This document shows positions 1-10,991 of a stretch of 64,000 nucleotides of DNA, one piece after another. Numbering within the stretch: the first letter of the stretch is position 1; the number at the start of each line of letters is the position of its first letter. The notes below the pieces were generated by a model. It did not search any database and was not told the origin of the DNA. It saw only the letters and a list, made by a program, of their open reading frames with translations. The stretch comes from Rhabdophis nuchalis. Its lineage: Eukaryota > Chordata > Lepidosauria > Squamata > Natricidae. The stretch covers positions 317,321,919-317,385,918 of the forward strand of contig CM077643.1 in the NCBI GenBank assembly GCA_039707465.1. The letters are read 5' to 3'. The translations under genes were made by a program, and so were the position numbers.

Positions 1-1938
1 GAGGGGCTTAGGGAGATGAAGCGCCACAAGAGACGCCTAGAGAGCAGATGGAGATCCTCTCGCTCCGAAGCCGACCGAACACTAGTGAGAACCTACATTA
101 GGACTTACCTGGTGGTGATAAGAGTGGCCAAACGTGAGTATTGTGCCACTCATATTGCATCTGCAGATAACCGCCCTGCCGCCCTGTTTGGGGTGACCCG
201 CTCCCTCCTTCAACAGAGGCCGCGGGAAGCCCCTCCACAGGGTCGAGCAGAGGAATTTGGGATTTATCTGCAGGAGAAAATCACTCGGATTCGGAGCGAG
301 CTGCCCTCCATCGACAGTGGTCCAGCTGAGCGGTCCGAGGTTGCTCTTGAGACACCATCTTGGGAGGAGTTTGATTTTGTTACTACCGAGGATATGGACA
401 AGTTGTCAAAGAGACTTAGGGCTACCACATGTTTATTGGACCCGTGTCCCTCCTGGCTTGTACTGGCATCCTGGGAGACAACCCGAGGCTGGCTCCAGGG
501 CATTGTCAACGCATCTTTGAGTGAGGGGTCCTTGCCTGCCGTCTTGAAAGAGGCGGTAGTAAGGCCCCTCCTCAAGAAGCCGTCCCTGGATCCAGCATTA
601 CTAGAGAACTATCGTCCCGTCTCCAACCTTCACTTTTTAGTGAAGGTTGTTGAGAGTGTGGTGGCCCAACAGTTTCCGCGACACTTGGAGGAAGTTGATT
701 ATCTAGACCCGCGCCAGTCCGGCTTCCGACCCGGGCATAGCACCGAGACGGCATTGGTCGCGTTGGTTGATGATCTCTGGAGGACGCGGGATAGAGGATA
801 TTCCTCTATCCTAGTCCTATTAGACCTCTCAGCGGCTTTTGATACCATCGACCATGGTATCCTATTGCGTCGACTGGGGGGGTTGGGGCTGGGAGGCACC
901 GTTCTACGGTGGTTCTCGTCTTACCTCTCTGGTCGGTCGCAATATGTGTTGGCAGGGGGGCAGAGGTCGGCCTCGAGGCCTCTCGTATGTGGGGTACCTC
1001 AGGGGTCGGTCCTCTTGCCCCTACTGTTCAACACATACATGAGGCCGCTGGGCGAGATCATCCGTGGTCTTGGGGTGGAATATCATCTGTACGCTGATGA
1101 TACTCAGTTGTACATATCCACCCCAGACCACCCCAACGATGCCGTCGAGGTGATGTCCCGGTGTTTGGAGGCCGTACGGATCTGGATGGGTAGTAACAAA
1201 CTCAGGCTCAACCCGTCCAAGACTGAGTGGCTGTGGCTTCTGGCACCCCGGTTCAGCCAGATTATTCCAACTCTGGCCATTGGGGGCGAAACACCGGCCC
1301 CCGTGGAGAGGGCGCGCAATTTGGGTGTCCTCCTGGATTCCCGGCTGTCCATGGAGGACCATGTGGCGGCCGTGGCCAGGGGGGCTTTCCATCAGGTACG
1401 CCTGATGCGCCAATTGCGCCCCTTACTGGACCGGGCTGCCCTTCGCACAGTCACTCAGGCCCTCGTGACCTCTCGACTCGACTACTGTAATGGTCTCTAC
1501 ATGGGGCTTCCCTTGAGGTGCACTCGAAAGCTGCAGTTAGTCCAGAATGCAGCCGCGCGGGTGATTACGTGAGCGCCTAGACACTCCCACATAACACCTA
1601 TCCTGCGCGAGCTGCACTGGCTTCCTGTGGTCTTTCGGGTGCGCTTCAAGGTTTTGACGACCATCTTTAAAGCGCTCCATGGCTCGGGGCCTAGTTATAT
1701 GCGAGACCGCCTCCTGCCCCATACATCCCTCAGACCAATACGCTCCCACAGAGAGGGCCTCCTCAGGGTGCCGTCGGCCGGACAATGCCGACTGGCGACA
1801 CCCAGGGGGAGAGTCTTCTCTGTGGCAGGTTCAGCCCTTTGGAACGACTTACCCCCTGAACTTCGCACCATCTCTGACCTCTGCCTCTTCCGCAAGTGTC
1901 TTAAGACACATTTGTTCCATCTAGCCGGCCTAGCGTAG
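1..1938 (+). pseudogene. LINE reverse transcriptase, broken by one stop
   Basis: The frame is open from the left edge and contains the reverse-transcriptase blocks in order: NYRPVSNL, SGFRPGHSTETAL, LLDLSAAFDTIDHGILL, CGVPQGSV and the catalytic YADD (1090-1101). The C-terminal part has RLDYCNGLYMGLP and LHWLPV. A TGA at 1570-1572 interrupts it, where the related copy near 42420 has GGA. After that stop the same frame runs on to TAG at 1936-1938. GVPQGSVLLPLLFN has Leu where the other copy has Ser. No frameshift was seen, so the insertion is young. The endonuclease domain would lie left of the window. Confidence 0.88.
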
Positions 1939-2122
1939 CCCCCTATACTGACTTTTAGATAGTTTTTAAATTTGGGGATTTTAATCTGGTTTTAGCACAG
2001 GATCCATTGAATTAGTTTTTTAAATTTTATATGATGTTTTGTATGTATTTTAATTTTCCTGTGCGCCGCCCTGGGTCCGTTTGGAGAAGGGCGCGGTATA
2101 AATTGAATAAATAAAAATAATA
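1..2122 (+). mobile_element. L2-like LINE retrotransposon, 3' part, nearly intact
   Basis: A non-LTR retrotransposon in IGF2R intron 25, sense to the gene. It runs in from the left edge with an open frame and ends in a short 3' UTR. That UTR carries the motif CGCCCTGGGTCC, a GGGCGCGGTATAAAT hairpin-like stretch and an AATAAATAAA tail. The same 3' end recurs many times in the window. The protein best fits the L2 branch of the CR1/Jockey group; the family name needs a database comparison. Confidence 0.9.
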
Positions 2123-2423
2123 AGTTAAGTTTGATGAACTTGCCTAATAGTTCAGAGTCTTAGCCCTCCCTTCCTCTCTCCCTCCCTTCCTATACCAAAA
2201 TTTGATGGTGTGATGTACAGAGGCAGTATGGCTAAGAGTTGCAATTCAAATCATTTGCTTAATTATTGTTGCTTATTCTGCATTTGAATGAAGTTGGAGC
2301 TAAGCTAACAGAGACAGAGGGAAGAATGAAGGAAAACAAAGTAGGAAAGATTGGTAGAGACAAGGCAGACAGTTTAGATATGTGTTTGAAAACCTCTGCT
2401 GACTCACTTGGTGCTTGCAGACC

Positions 2424-2824
2424 ATTGATGTGATGGTGAACCTTTTTGTAAAGGTGTGCCAAAATTGTGTGCGCATGCATGCCCACACCCACAATTTAAT
2501 GTGTCCCACCCACCTGCACTTGTGTGCGCGATGCCCCACATATATGCACACGCCACACATACAAACACACACCATGTGGGGGGGGGGGGAGTTTTCACCC
2601 TACCCAGGCTCCAGAGCTTTCCTGAAGCACGGTGAGGGTGAAAAACGGACGCAATGGGTCGACCGGAAGTTCGGGAATGGACTTCTGGCTGGCCAGTTCG
2701 GCCTGTTTTTTGCTCTCCCCAGGCTCTGGAGGCTTTTCTGAAGCCTGGGGAAGGTGAAAACGGCCTCCCCCGTCTCTCTGGAAGGCCAAAAATCAGCTAG
2801 CAGGTTGTAGGTTTGCCATCATGG
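2424..2824. mobile_element. hAT-like non-autonomous element, diverged
   Basis: It starts with a diverged TGATGGTGAACC terminus and ends with the inverted GGTTTGCCATCA. The inside is related to the element at 3200-3559 (TTTTTTGCTCTCCCCAGG, GGAGGCTTTTCTGAAG). A target duplication could not be settled. Confidence 0.55.
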
Positions 2825-2849
2825 GGTTAGCACCTTGAAGGACTCCCCC

Positions 2850-2998
2850 CCCCCCTTTTAACTTTTATTATTTTATTCCTGTTTTAACTGCTCCCTATGG
2901 GACCAAAATATTTATATGATTTTTATGTTTTAATTGTATATCACCCAGAATTACTGTGTGAGTGAGATGGGCAGTCTTCAAATTTGATAAATAAATAT
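2850..2998 (+). mobile_element. LINE 3' tail fragment
   Basis: A T-rich stretch followed by TATCACCCAGAATTAC and an AATAAATAAATA tail looks like the truncated 3' end of a CR1/L2-type LINE. Confidence 0.45.
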
Positions 2999-3199
2999 AC
3001 TCTTATCGCTTCTTTAAAAGAAGCCAGTGTATTACGAGAACAAAGGCTGCTTCCATGGGTTACAAAAACGGCCAGTATGAGGTGAAATGCCTGCAAATTA
3101 AGAATCACGCTATCACCCCCACAATCATTACTGTGATTCTGCTGCGAATATATTTAAAATGTGGGGATATAGCTAAATACATTGTCCCACAATATAGAT

Positions 3200-3559
3200 C
3201 AGTGATGGCTAACCTTTTTTGGCTCGCGTGCCAAAAGTAAGGGGAGCACAGGGGGGTCGTGCGTGGGCGTGCCACACCCATAATGCTATGTGCGTGACCC
3301 CCTGCTTTTGGTGTGCTTTTTTCGCCCTCCCCAGGCTCCAGAGGCTTTCTTGGACTCTGGGGAGGGTGAAAACAGCCTCCCCTCCCCACCTCCAGAGGCT
3401 TCAGGAGCTTCCCCAAAGCCTCCAGAGGGCGAAAAATAGCCTCAAAAGAAAGCCAGTGCACACATGCACGCTAGTGCTGACAGGGCAACGCCTCGCATGC
3501 CCTAAGAAACGGTTCCGCGTGCCACCTATGGCACCCGTGCCATAGGTTCGACATCACTG
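3200..3559 (+). mobile_element. hAT non-autonomous element with 8-bp target duplication
   Basis: 360 bp with termini CAGTGATGGCTAACC and GGTTCGACATCACTG, flanked on both sides by ATATAGAT (3192-3199 and 3560-3567). An 8-bp duplication and CA..TG ends are typical of hAT transposons. The GC-rich interior has no transposase. The copies at 13975 and 53095 belong to the same family. Confidence 0.85.
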
Positions 3560-3784
3560 ATATAGATTATAGTCTGTTGTGTAACAATACTGATTAGTTC
3601 TCCTGTTGGGTTGTGAAATGATAGGTCAAAAAAGAAATTCTCAGGTTCCAGGTTTTTTTGGACAATTGAAATTTGAATAGAATAATTGCCAATGAATCAG
3701 AAAATGGTGATTTAGTAGCATATAGGAGAATCAGTTCATTCATGAATGCATGAAACCTGTCAAACCATACATCTTTATGTTTAG

Positions 3785-3872
3785 GGATCACCAGTGTTTC
3801 AATATGAAAAGGACTGTGAGTTTGTGTTTCTCTGGAGAACACTAGCAGCTTGCCCTGTGCACAGAGCAGAAG
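3785..3872 (+). CDS. IGF2R: IGF2R exon 26: end of MRH domain 8
   Basis: 88 nt, entered in phase 0 and left in phase 1. It reads [19 protein letters not shown] and continues to a CP motif, the usual last strand and final cysteines of an MRH (mannose-6-phosphate receptor homology) repeat. The acceptor follows tttatgtttag and the donor is gtaggt. It is too short to show up as an open frame and was found by protein similarity. It is the first IGF2R exon in the window. Confidence 0.9.
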
Positions 3873-4817
3873 GTAGGTATGAACACTTGAAAGAGTTATG
3901 TTCTTCAACCTGTATATCTAAAACTCGTGAATAAGTTTATATTTAATATGCCAGTTGAAAGGCAGGTATTATCTTGAACTTAAATGCCCCGTAAGTTCTT
4001 TTCTAATTTGTGTATATGGCAGAAGTCTTAACTTCCAAATATTTAATATGTGAGCAATATGATTATGCAAATACATGCCATCTCCAAAATTGTTATCAGG
4101 TTACAGCTGCTAACATTAACTATTTTTTAATTTAATGCAACTTTAATAAAAAGTTGTTACTGACCTAATTCTACCTTTTACTTTTTTGAAATTGGAGCCC
4201 TTCAGTATTTTTATAGGCCAGAGATGGGTTTTGGACCAGAAGAGATGGCTTCACTTTTTGTATGTGTGTGTGATGCATGTAATATATTCAAAAAACAGAT
4301 GATGCAGGTGTTTTTGGAACAGAAGTATTGTGTAACCAAACAATTGTCTTTCCTGTTAGAGATGTAACATTTTCATATTTTTAATTATATACTGCAAAAT
4401 ATATAGGAAAAAGGGAGAATTTATGAAGAAAACTGAAATACCTAAAATATTTAATTTTTAATTCTCTTTAGAAGTGTGGAGTCATTTGTTACATCTTATA
4501 TATTCTTTAGTTTGCTTTTTAGTGATATGCTTTGGCCATTAGCTTCAGAGTGAGGAGATGAAGAAAAAAACAAGAGTAGTCATTAAAGGAAAGTGATAGA
4601 AAGGAAGTTAATGGTGCACAGGCATGCAAATGTGAAACTGAGAAAGTGGGGCAGGATGCACAAGCCTTACACTATTTGCCCCATAAGATCTGCCTGTTTC
4701 AATCTTTTTGTGGTCAAAAATCTGGAACAATCAAGCTTTTCTAAGTTTAATTCAGACAACCTGCATCATGCCTAGAATGGTTCAGCTATAAAGGAATAGC
4801 ACTTAAATCTCTCTCTC
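3873..4817. other. IGF2R intron 26, unique part
   Basis: AT-rich DNA without a repeat, RNA or exon that I recognise. Confidence 0.5.
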
Positions 4818-4990
4818 TCAGTGGTTTGCAATAGTCAGCATATTGCTCCCAACAATCTGCATCCTCATTCTACTAATCTTGGAAAAATGGAGGGCTGAGT
4901 CAACCTTAAGACCATCAGGATCGAACTCCAGGCTGTGGGTAGAGACAGCCTGCAATACTGCATTCAAACCACTGCGCCCTCACGGTTACG
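4818..4990 (-). mobile_element. tRNA-derived SINE, partial
   Basis: It contains AGTCAGCATATTGCTCCCAA, a block shared with the SINEs at 9365, 35510, 43105 and 55478. Its right end, read on the - strand, resembles a tRNA A box (GCGCAGTGGTTTGAA) and B box. It lies in IGF2R intron 26. Confidence 0.7.
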
Positions 4991-5223
4991 TATTTCTTTG
5001 TGGCTTGACACAGAGCAGATTTTGCTTTTGACACTTGCATTGGATAATCTATTACTGTGAAAGTAGTTTTAATTATAATAAATTTGCTTTACAAAAATGT
5101 GTACATTAGAATTTCTGTTTAAAGGAATAATTTGCTGAAAGTCAGTTAAGTGGTTGTCTTAAATAACTAACTATGCCATTCTACAGCATTAGATCATAAT
5201 TTTTTTCCTCGGTTTTTTTTAAG

Positions 5224-5442
5224 GTGAGAACTGTCAAGTGAAAGATCCAAGATATAGTTATGTATATAACTTGTCACCACTTCGTGGGAATGACATTAAA
5301 GTCAGCACCGAAGAATATGACTACTACTTTAGAATTTGTGATGGATTAGCAACAGGGCTTTGTAAACAACCAAGCAAAAGTGAACATGTTGTGTCATCAT
5401 GTCAAATTAAAAAACAAGATCCAAATGCTAAAAGAATAGCAG
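5224..5442 (+). CDS. IGF2R: IGF2R exon 27: first half of MRH domain 9
   Basis: 219 nt, phase 1 to phase 1. It begins with the domain-9 opening motif ENCQVKDPRYSYVYNLSPL. It ends past VVSSCQ, whose Gln matches the first of the four mannose-6-phosphate contacts known in domain 9. Acceptor ttttttaag, donor gtaagg. Confidence 0.95.
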
Positions 5443-6124
5443 GTAAGGTCATTCTGAGATTGTTGCCTTGATTTGTTATCCAAGCAAATGTCTTCGTGGA
5501 ACTTTTCTTGAATCCCCACATTTGATATTACTCTAACTAACATGAGATTTATTCATAGCGGCTGTTTAGTTCTTCCACAGCCAGCAGTCCTCTGGGTGTG
5601 CTAATGATTCCATGTGATTATAATAGGCCAACTAAGATGAATCTCTTTGTTGCTGATTGTTAATGTCCTTTACCCCTATACCTTTACAGAATTTTAAATT
5701 CATCTGAAAACACTGTAGAATTCTTAATTTCTGTATATTTTTATAAACATGCACATCTATATATACAGTATATAAATGCATATACTTGTCAGTTTATATA
5801 TCTTAGGTATATGCTTTTATTTGCTAATTTTTATCTTTACATCTTATGCCACTAAGTGACTTTCATTCTCTTTTTGTGCGATAAAGCAAAGGTAATTAGA
5901 CCACAGGCAAGGATGCCTGGACATTCTGCAGCAGAACAGGCAATGGGATGCTATCCACATTGTAAGGCCCCCTCAGAGTCATTGAAATACGAATGGTTAT
6001 AGAAGTGGAATAAATAAAACCCCTCCATATGGATGCCCTCTTATTGCAGGGATGGGGCTTGTGTGTTCTGGAGAAAGTATACCAGAAGAATCAGGCAGGC
6101 CCAAAAAATCTCAAATGAAGAGCC

Positions 6125-6545
6125 AGACTAAGTGTATCCACAATCAACCGTCCAGTGCGATCCCACAGAGTTGGCCTCCTCAGGGTGCCGTTGGCCAGAC
6201 AGTGTCGGTTAGCGACCTCCAGGGGGAGAACCTTCTCTGTGGGAGCGCCTTCCCTCTGGAATGAGCTGCCCCCAGAGCTTCACATAATTCCCGACCTCTG
6301 GTCCTTCCGACGTCCCCTAAAAAGTTGCCTTTTCCAGCAAGCTGGCCTGGACTAAATAAAATAAATGACTAATTTAATTGTTAATTTTAATTTAATTTTT
6401 AAAATTCTTTGTAAATGTCAATTGGTTTTTTTTGGATAGTCTATTTAATCTCCCTTTTAACTTTTGTAATATATGTTTTTTATGTTGTACGCCACCCTGA
6501 GTTCTTTGGGAGAAGGGCGGCATATAAATCCAATAAACCTCAATA
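6125..6545 (+). mobile_element. L2-like LINE, 3' end of the frame and UTR
   Basis: It encodes the end of the LINE frame (LRVPLARQCRLAT, LWNELPPELHII) and stops at TAA near 6353. The 3' UTR with CGCCACCCTGAGTTC and GGGCGGCATATAAAT follows. It is 5'-truncated and sense to IGF2R. Confidence 0.85.
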
Positions 6546-7027
6546 TGTTTCGTGAATCCAAAAAGCTACAGTGATAATGCCCAATCATGGGAGTTGTGGT
6601 CCAAAGCAAAGACTGTGTGCCTCCAGATTACAGAGTAGTAGGAAACTGGTAGAGGGAGCTGTTGGAAAAGAGGAAAGAGGGAGGTCCTAGAGAGCGCTTT
6701 ATGTATATATATTGTCTATGTGTGTAATGAATGGATATCTTTTTGGCTTATTTTGAACAAATGATATGCAGGAATTAGTTTGTGGGATTGCTCAATTTAA
6801 TGTAAAGACTAGCATTAGAAGTTTTGGTGGAGTAATGTATGATAGTGATTAAAACTGGATTGTTGAACTTTCATTCTCTTCTCCCAGAAACATAAACTGT
6901 TAGTTTTTTGATATAAGAATCTTCCAGCTAAGGATAGCTCATTCTCTTTCCACACACATATACTTAGAAACTTTAAATTTTCAATAGCTTTCTCTTAATA
7001 TTTTGTCATATACATTTCTGTAACTAG

Positions 7028-7161
7028 GTTTGCAAACTGAAAAACTGACATATGAAAATGGATTACTTAAGATAAACTACACTGGTGGGGAGGCATGTCA
7101 CACGGTGTATAACAGATCAACAGCCATATTTTTCTACTGTGATCCTAATCCTAATTTGCAG
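7028..7161 (+). CDS. IGF2R: IGF2R exon 28: domain 9 with the M6P-binding Arg
   Basis: 134 nt, phase 1 to phase 0. It carries [16 protein letters not shown] and then [11 protein letters not shown]. The Arg in NRST matches the domain-9 arginine that is essential for binding mannose 6-phosphate in mammals. One residue more than in human lies between this Arg and the next contact. Donor gtaagg. Confidence 0.95.
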
Positions 7162-7566
7162 GTAAGGAGACTTGGGGATTTTAGTCTGTTCCAAAGTAAT
7201 TAAATGTGCGTTGGCACTTGTCTGAACTTGAAAGGAGAAAGCAGCTCGGTATAGATCAACCATTCAAAAATTAAATGCAGTGAGAGATTAGAGTTGCATA
7301 ATCCCGAGAGCTTCCTGTTAGATAACATGTTTTTAAGGACAAAGGTATATATTGAGTCCCCAGATACAAATTAAGCTGCTAATGATCAAAGGCAATCCCT
7401 TTTTTGCATTGTATCAGGAGGGAAAATATTAAATATATGTAATTTCACCATTTAATTAATTCAATTTTAATTTTAACTAAGTTTAAAGAAAATCATATGT
7501 AGCATTTATCCAGGCCTAACCCTAACACTGTCCATTGCTTTGTCCTGTACGGTGCTTGTCTTAAAG

Positions 7567-7701
7567 CAGGAATCGCCAACCTTTGCAACTTTAAGTCTGA
7601 AGGACTTCAGCTCCCAGATTACTCCAGCCAGCTTTGCTGGCTGGAGAAGTCTGGGAGCTGAAGTCCTTCAGACTTAAAGTTGCAAAGGTTGGAGACTCCT
7701 G
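7567..7701. mobile_element. Palindromic hAT MITE (CAGGAATC type)
   Basis: 135 bp forming one long hairpin, with the target duplication TCTTAAAG on both sides (7559-7566 and 7702-7709). The arms match with a few mismatches around a short centre at CAGCTTTGCTG. It is related in layout, and partly in sequence, to the CAGGGGTC elements at 17675, 45920, 57303 and 61858. It lies in IGF2R intron 28. Confidence 0.88.
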
Positions 7702-8049
7702 TCTTAAAGAATTACCCAGCTTGAAGGACATAAGGTATATAAATTCTTGCCATGTCATTGTTATTTCATTTTCATTAATTTTGCGCTGCAGTGACTGTCA
7801 CTTATATGTTCTGATTCTTTTATTGAAGCAAGCCTAATCAGTGGCATGGAAATTTTTTTTAAAAATGTTGAAACTGCAATAGCTCTCCAACCTGAAGCCC
7901 TCGGGCCACATGTGACCCTGGACAGCTAGCAAGGCAGCCCACATGATCATAAACCTTTAACCTTATGTTTATATTTATATGCAACCCAATTTAATTCTTC
8001 ACTCAATATGGCCCCGAAATGTTAGACATACCTGGTTTAAAGGAAGAGG

Positions 8050-8159
8050 CTGTTGTGGTCCCTCCAGCAGCCAAATGAGGAGCAGGAGGAGGAGGTGTGG
8101 GAGTCAGGGACAGCATCAAGGCAACCTGAGAGTTCTGAGGGAAAGAGGGAATGGAGCTG

Positions 8160-8200
<41 letters not shown>

Positions 8201-8636
8201 CTGAGTTGTCCATCAGCCCTCAGATGGAGAGTCAACAGCCCCCAGGTCTGGAGGTGGCTGATGAGGAAGAGGAGAAACAGCCGGGTCCAGTGCCTGATGC
8301 GCAGAATGCAGAGAAGAGGAGAGTAGTGGAAATCTGTGGGCTGATCCTTGGGAAGGAAGAGCCTCCTCTGCTAGCGAAGCTCCACCCTAACTCTGGAGAT
8401 AAAAGGCAGGGGGTGGAGATGAATAGATGTGGCAGATAACTATTCATCTTCCGGCTGGACTTATTAGCCTGCATTGAGAGAGAAACCTTTTGCCGGGGCT
8501 GCTGGCTCTCCTAATAAAGGATTCTTTTGAGTTCACTTCAGAGGTTTGCGTGTTTGGTGAGCTGGGTCAGAATAGAGATTCTGTCAAAGGACTGGTTCGT
8601 TTGTTGATAGATTGCTAAGACTTTCTATCGCTACAG
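8050..8636 (+). mobile_element. Possible solo LTR
   Basis: A block of moderate GC begins TGTTGTGGTC and ends GCTACA. It contains a polyadenylation-like AATAAAGGA near 8512 about 125 nt before its end, and a GA repeat inside. TG..CA ends and this layout suggest a solo LTR. I could not find a matching target duplication, so it remains tentative. An open reading frame over 8053-8439 looks incidental. Confidence 0.4.
8164..8198. repeat. (GA)n microsatellite
   Basis: An almost perfect GA run of about 35 bp inside the possible LTR. Confidence 0.9.
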
Positions 8637-8830
8637 TGAGAAGAGTCCAGCCCACATTTCTGGTCTTTCCTCCTTTCTTCCACTCCAATAGGGTTCAGTC
8701 TTGGAATTATTCCTTTGTGCAAAAGAGCTTGAGGATTTCCAAATGTCCATCCATGATTTAATATTTTTTAGCTCTAGTGCTGATGTGGTCTAGAAAATGC
8801 AACAGGTTTTATTTTTATCTGTTTCCATAG

Positions 8831-8928
8831 CCAGTATTTCTGAAGGAAACCGAGGATTGCACCTATATGTTTGAATGGCACACTCCTTTTGCCTGCCCAC
8901 CTGCCAAATCTGTTGAATGCTCCTATAA
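8831..8928 (+). CDS. IGF2R: IGF2R exon 29: end of domain 9, start of domain 10
   Basis: 98 nt, phase 0 to phase 2. It reads [18 protein letters not shown]. The Glu of FLKE and the Tyr of DCTY match the third and fourth mannose-6-phosphate contacts, so the Gln-Arg-Glu-Tyr set is complete and domain 9 should still bind its ligand. ACPP closes the domain. Donor gtaagt. Confidence 0.95.
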
Positions 8929-9269
8929 GTAAGTTGTCTTTCCTCAGAGTGTTTTTAGCATTTTCTTTTTTATTGATCTATTTTTTGCTTAATTCATACC
9001 AGATATAAGATTTACTGTGACATTCTGAGAACATAAGCTTTCCTCTCCTGTAACTGTAGTCATACTTGTCCATGAGCAGCATTTGAGTGCTGTTGAGGTA
9101 AAATTGTGTGGTCTAATTCAAACAAAAGAGGAATTAATTAGAGTAATAATTGTTAGGTTTCCAAAAGATGCCCTAATTAATTCATTAAGCTTGAGCTAAT
9201 AAAAGTTGTCAGTAATATTAAAAAATAGAGACAAATGCTAGTATACATTTAACTCTTTTGTTGCAATAT

Positions 9270-9352
9270 TGCAATATGCCGGTTAGGGTTGCAATATGCC
9301 GCCCTGGGTCCTCTGTGGAGAAGGGCGGGATAGAAATTTAAATAAATAAATA
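9270..9352 (+). mobile_element. L2-like LINE 3' tail fragment
   Basis: It carries GCCGCCCTGGGTCC, then GGGCGGGATAGAAAT and an AAATAAATAAATA tail, the same 3' end as the LINE at 1-2122. Confidence 0.75.
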
Positions 9353-9364
9353 GGGTTGTCGGCT

Positions 9365-9612
9365 AAGATTAATAACAATAGTAATAGCACTTAGACTTAT
9401 ATATCACTTTACAGTGCTTTTACAGTCCTCTCTAAGCGGTTTACAGAGTCAGCATATTACTCCCAACAATCTGGGTCCTCATGTTACTCACCTCGGAAGG
9501 ATGGAAGGCTGAATCAACCTTCAGTCTGGTGAGATTCGAACTGCCAAATTACAGGCAGTTAGCAGAAGTAGTGTGCAATACTGCATTTTAACCACTGCAC
9601 CACCACTGCTCA
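9365..9612 (-). mobile_element. tRNA-derived SINE, near full length
   Basis: The most complete copy of this family here. On the - strand it starts with a tRNA-like head (GTGGTTAAAATGCAGTATTG as A box; GTTCGAATCTC as B box), followed by the body and a (GCTATT)-like tail. It lies in IGF2R intron 29. Confidence 0.8.
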
Positions 9613-9932
9613 ATTTTCCAAATTTCCCAATTTTCTTCTGCAGGTAGCTGTGCTTGCCAAGAAGCTGAGGACAAAACTTGGGCTTGGGATCACGGTCAAT
9701 TTTAGCCCTAGCACTCCAGTGTGCAGTTTGGGTGATAGAGAACATTGGATGTCAGTAGTGCATTAGAATTATTTTATGCAGTTAGAGAGGAATTCAAAAG
9801 AATTGTGCATACTTTCAAAATTTATGTAAATAGGATTGTTTTGAACATTTGACTTGGATTTTTGTAACAGAAGTTGTCTACATCTTGAATATATTTACTC
9901 TGTTCATTTATCATCTTTTTCTTGTTTTGTAG

Positions 9933-10069
9933 AGATAGTGCTGGCCATTCCTATGATCTCTCTCCTCTGAGCCAACAAAAGAAAAACTGGGAGGCTATTT
10001 CAAAGACTAGCTCTTCACAAAAATACTATATCAATGTTTGTAGATCATTAGTACCTCATCTGGGAGCTG
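9933..10069 (+). CDS. IGF2R: IGF2R exon 30: MRH domain 10, first part
   Basis: 137 nt, phase 2 to phase 1. It encodes the domain-opening motif DSAGHSYDLSPLS and then YYINVCRSL, as in human domain 10. The acceptor is ttttgtag and the donor gtaaga. Confidence 0.94.
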
Positions 10070-10991
10070 GTAAGAATTGGGAGAAGTCTATGCTATTTAC
10101 TCAGATGTTTTATAGGAGGTTTTAAAGAAAAGTTTGAATGTGCCACCAGATTCTGAACAAAATAATTCAGTATCTTTCTGGTGAGTCATTTTGCTCAAGT
10201 TAAATCTAGCCTTTTATACTGATTTGCCATCTATCTGCTGGTAAATTTTCATTTGTATAAAATGAATAAAATAATATCAGTTTTATAAATCTGGACAATG
10301 AAACAATGGCCAGCAGATTGTAAGCTTGGTGCCATGCTATAGGATCAAGCTAGGATTTACTGGGGCAGCTGAGACTGGGATGGGACGGCTGCAGCTTTCT
10401 CCCATGGCTATATCTTAGTGCCAGGTTGCTGGGGCAGCTGATGCTCCCAGAGCCATGATTTCCCAAGAAGCCCCTGAGTTGCGTGGCTCTGGGGCTCTTT
10501 GCTGCACCACAAAGCAGGGAAGCCAAAAGGTCAAAGATGAGAGAAATAGGGATAATTGAAGGGAAGTCATTCCCTTAGCTTGGAAAAATTGAGGCTTAGG
10601 GCTGGGAGGGACCAAGCCTAGAATGGCTTGGATATGGTGGGTGCTTGGCTAATGATGGCAATGGGATGGAGCGGAGATGGCATAGCAGTGTCCCTACAGT
10701 TGCTTTTAAGGGCAAATGACCACCAGGATGCTGCAATGGAACCAGGTCGTAACTAGATTTTGAAGGCTTCTCCATTACTGTGAACAGTCCCTGAGCAATG
10801 ACTTCATCTATTTAATATCTTATCTATAAAAAGGAGTCTCTTATCTTGAAGTAACCTTTATTATTTGCCAGATCCAGATTTTTTTAAAAAAAGCTATTAA
10901 TGTACCCTTTCTGTGTGTATATTTATCCATGCTAATTTTTTTTTTTTGTTTTCTTACTGGTTTTTTATTTTTATTTTTGTTCCATATTTAG
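10070..10991. other. IGF2R intron 30
   Basis: No known repeat seen. 10370-10760 is clearly richer in GC (GGGGCAGCTGA twice, at about 10364 and 10432) and may be an old, unnamed repeat. A T-rich stretch precedes exon 31. Confidence 0.4.

Noticed and set aside
1..3784. An IGF2R exon before 3785
   Set aside because: No match to the expected part of domain 8 was found; the LINE and hAT elements fill most of the stretch.
8053..8439. A Glu/Arg-rich open frame
   Set aside because: It crosses the GA repeat and a possible LTR, has no known homologue and shows no splice or start context.
8831..8928. Loss of the sugar-binding Tyr of domain 9 (Phe in PFACPP)
   Set aside because: The spacing known for the lectin residues puts the binding Tyr in DCTY, which is present; the Phe position is not a contact.
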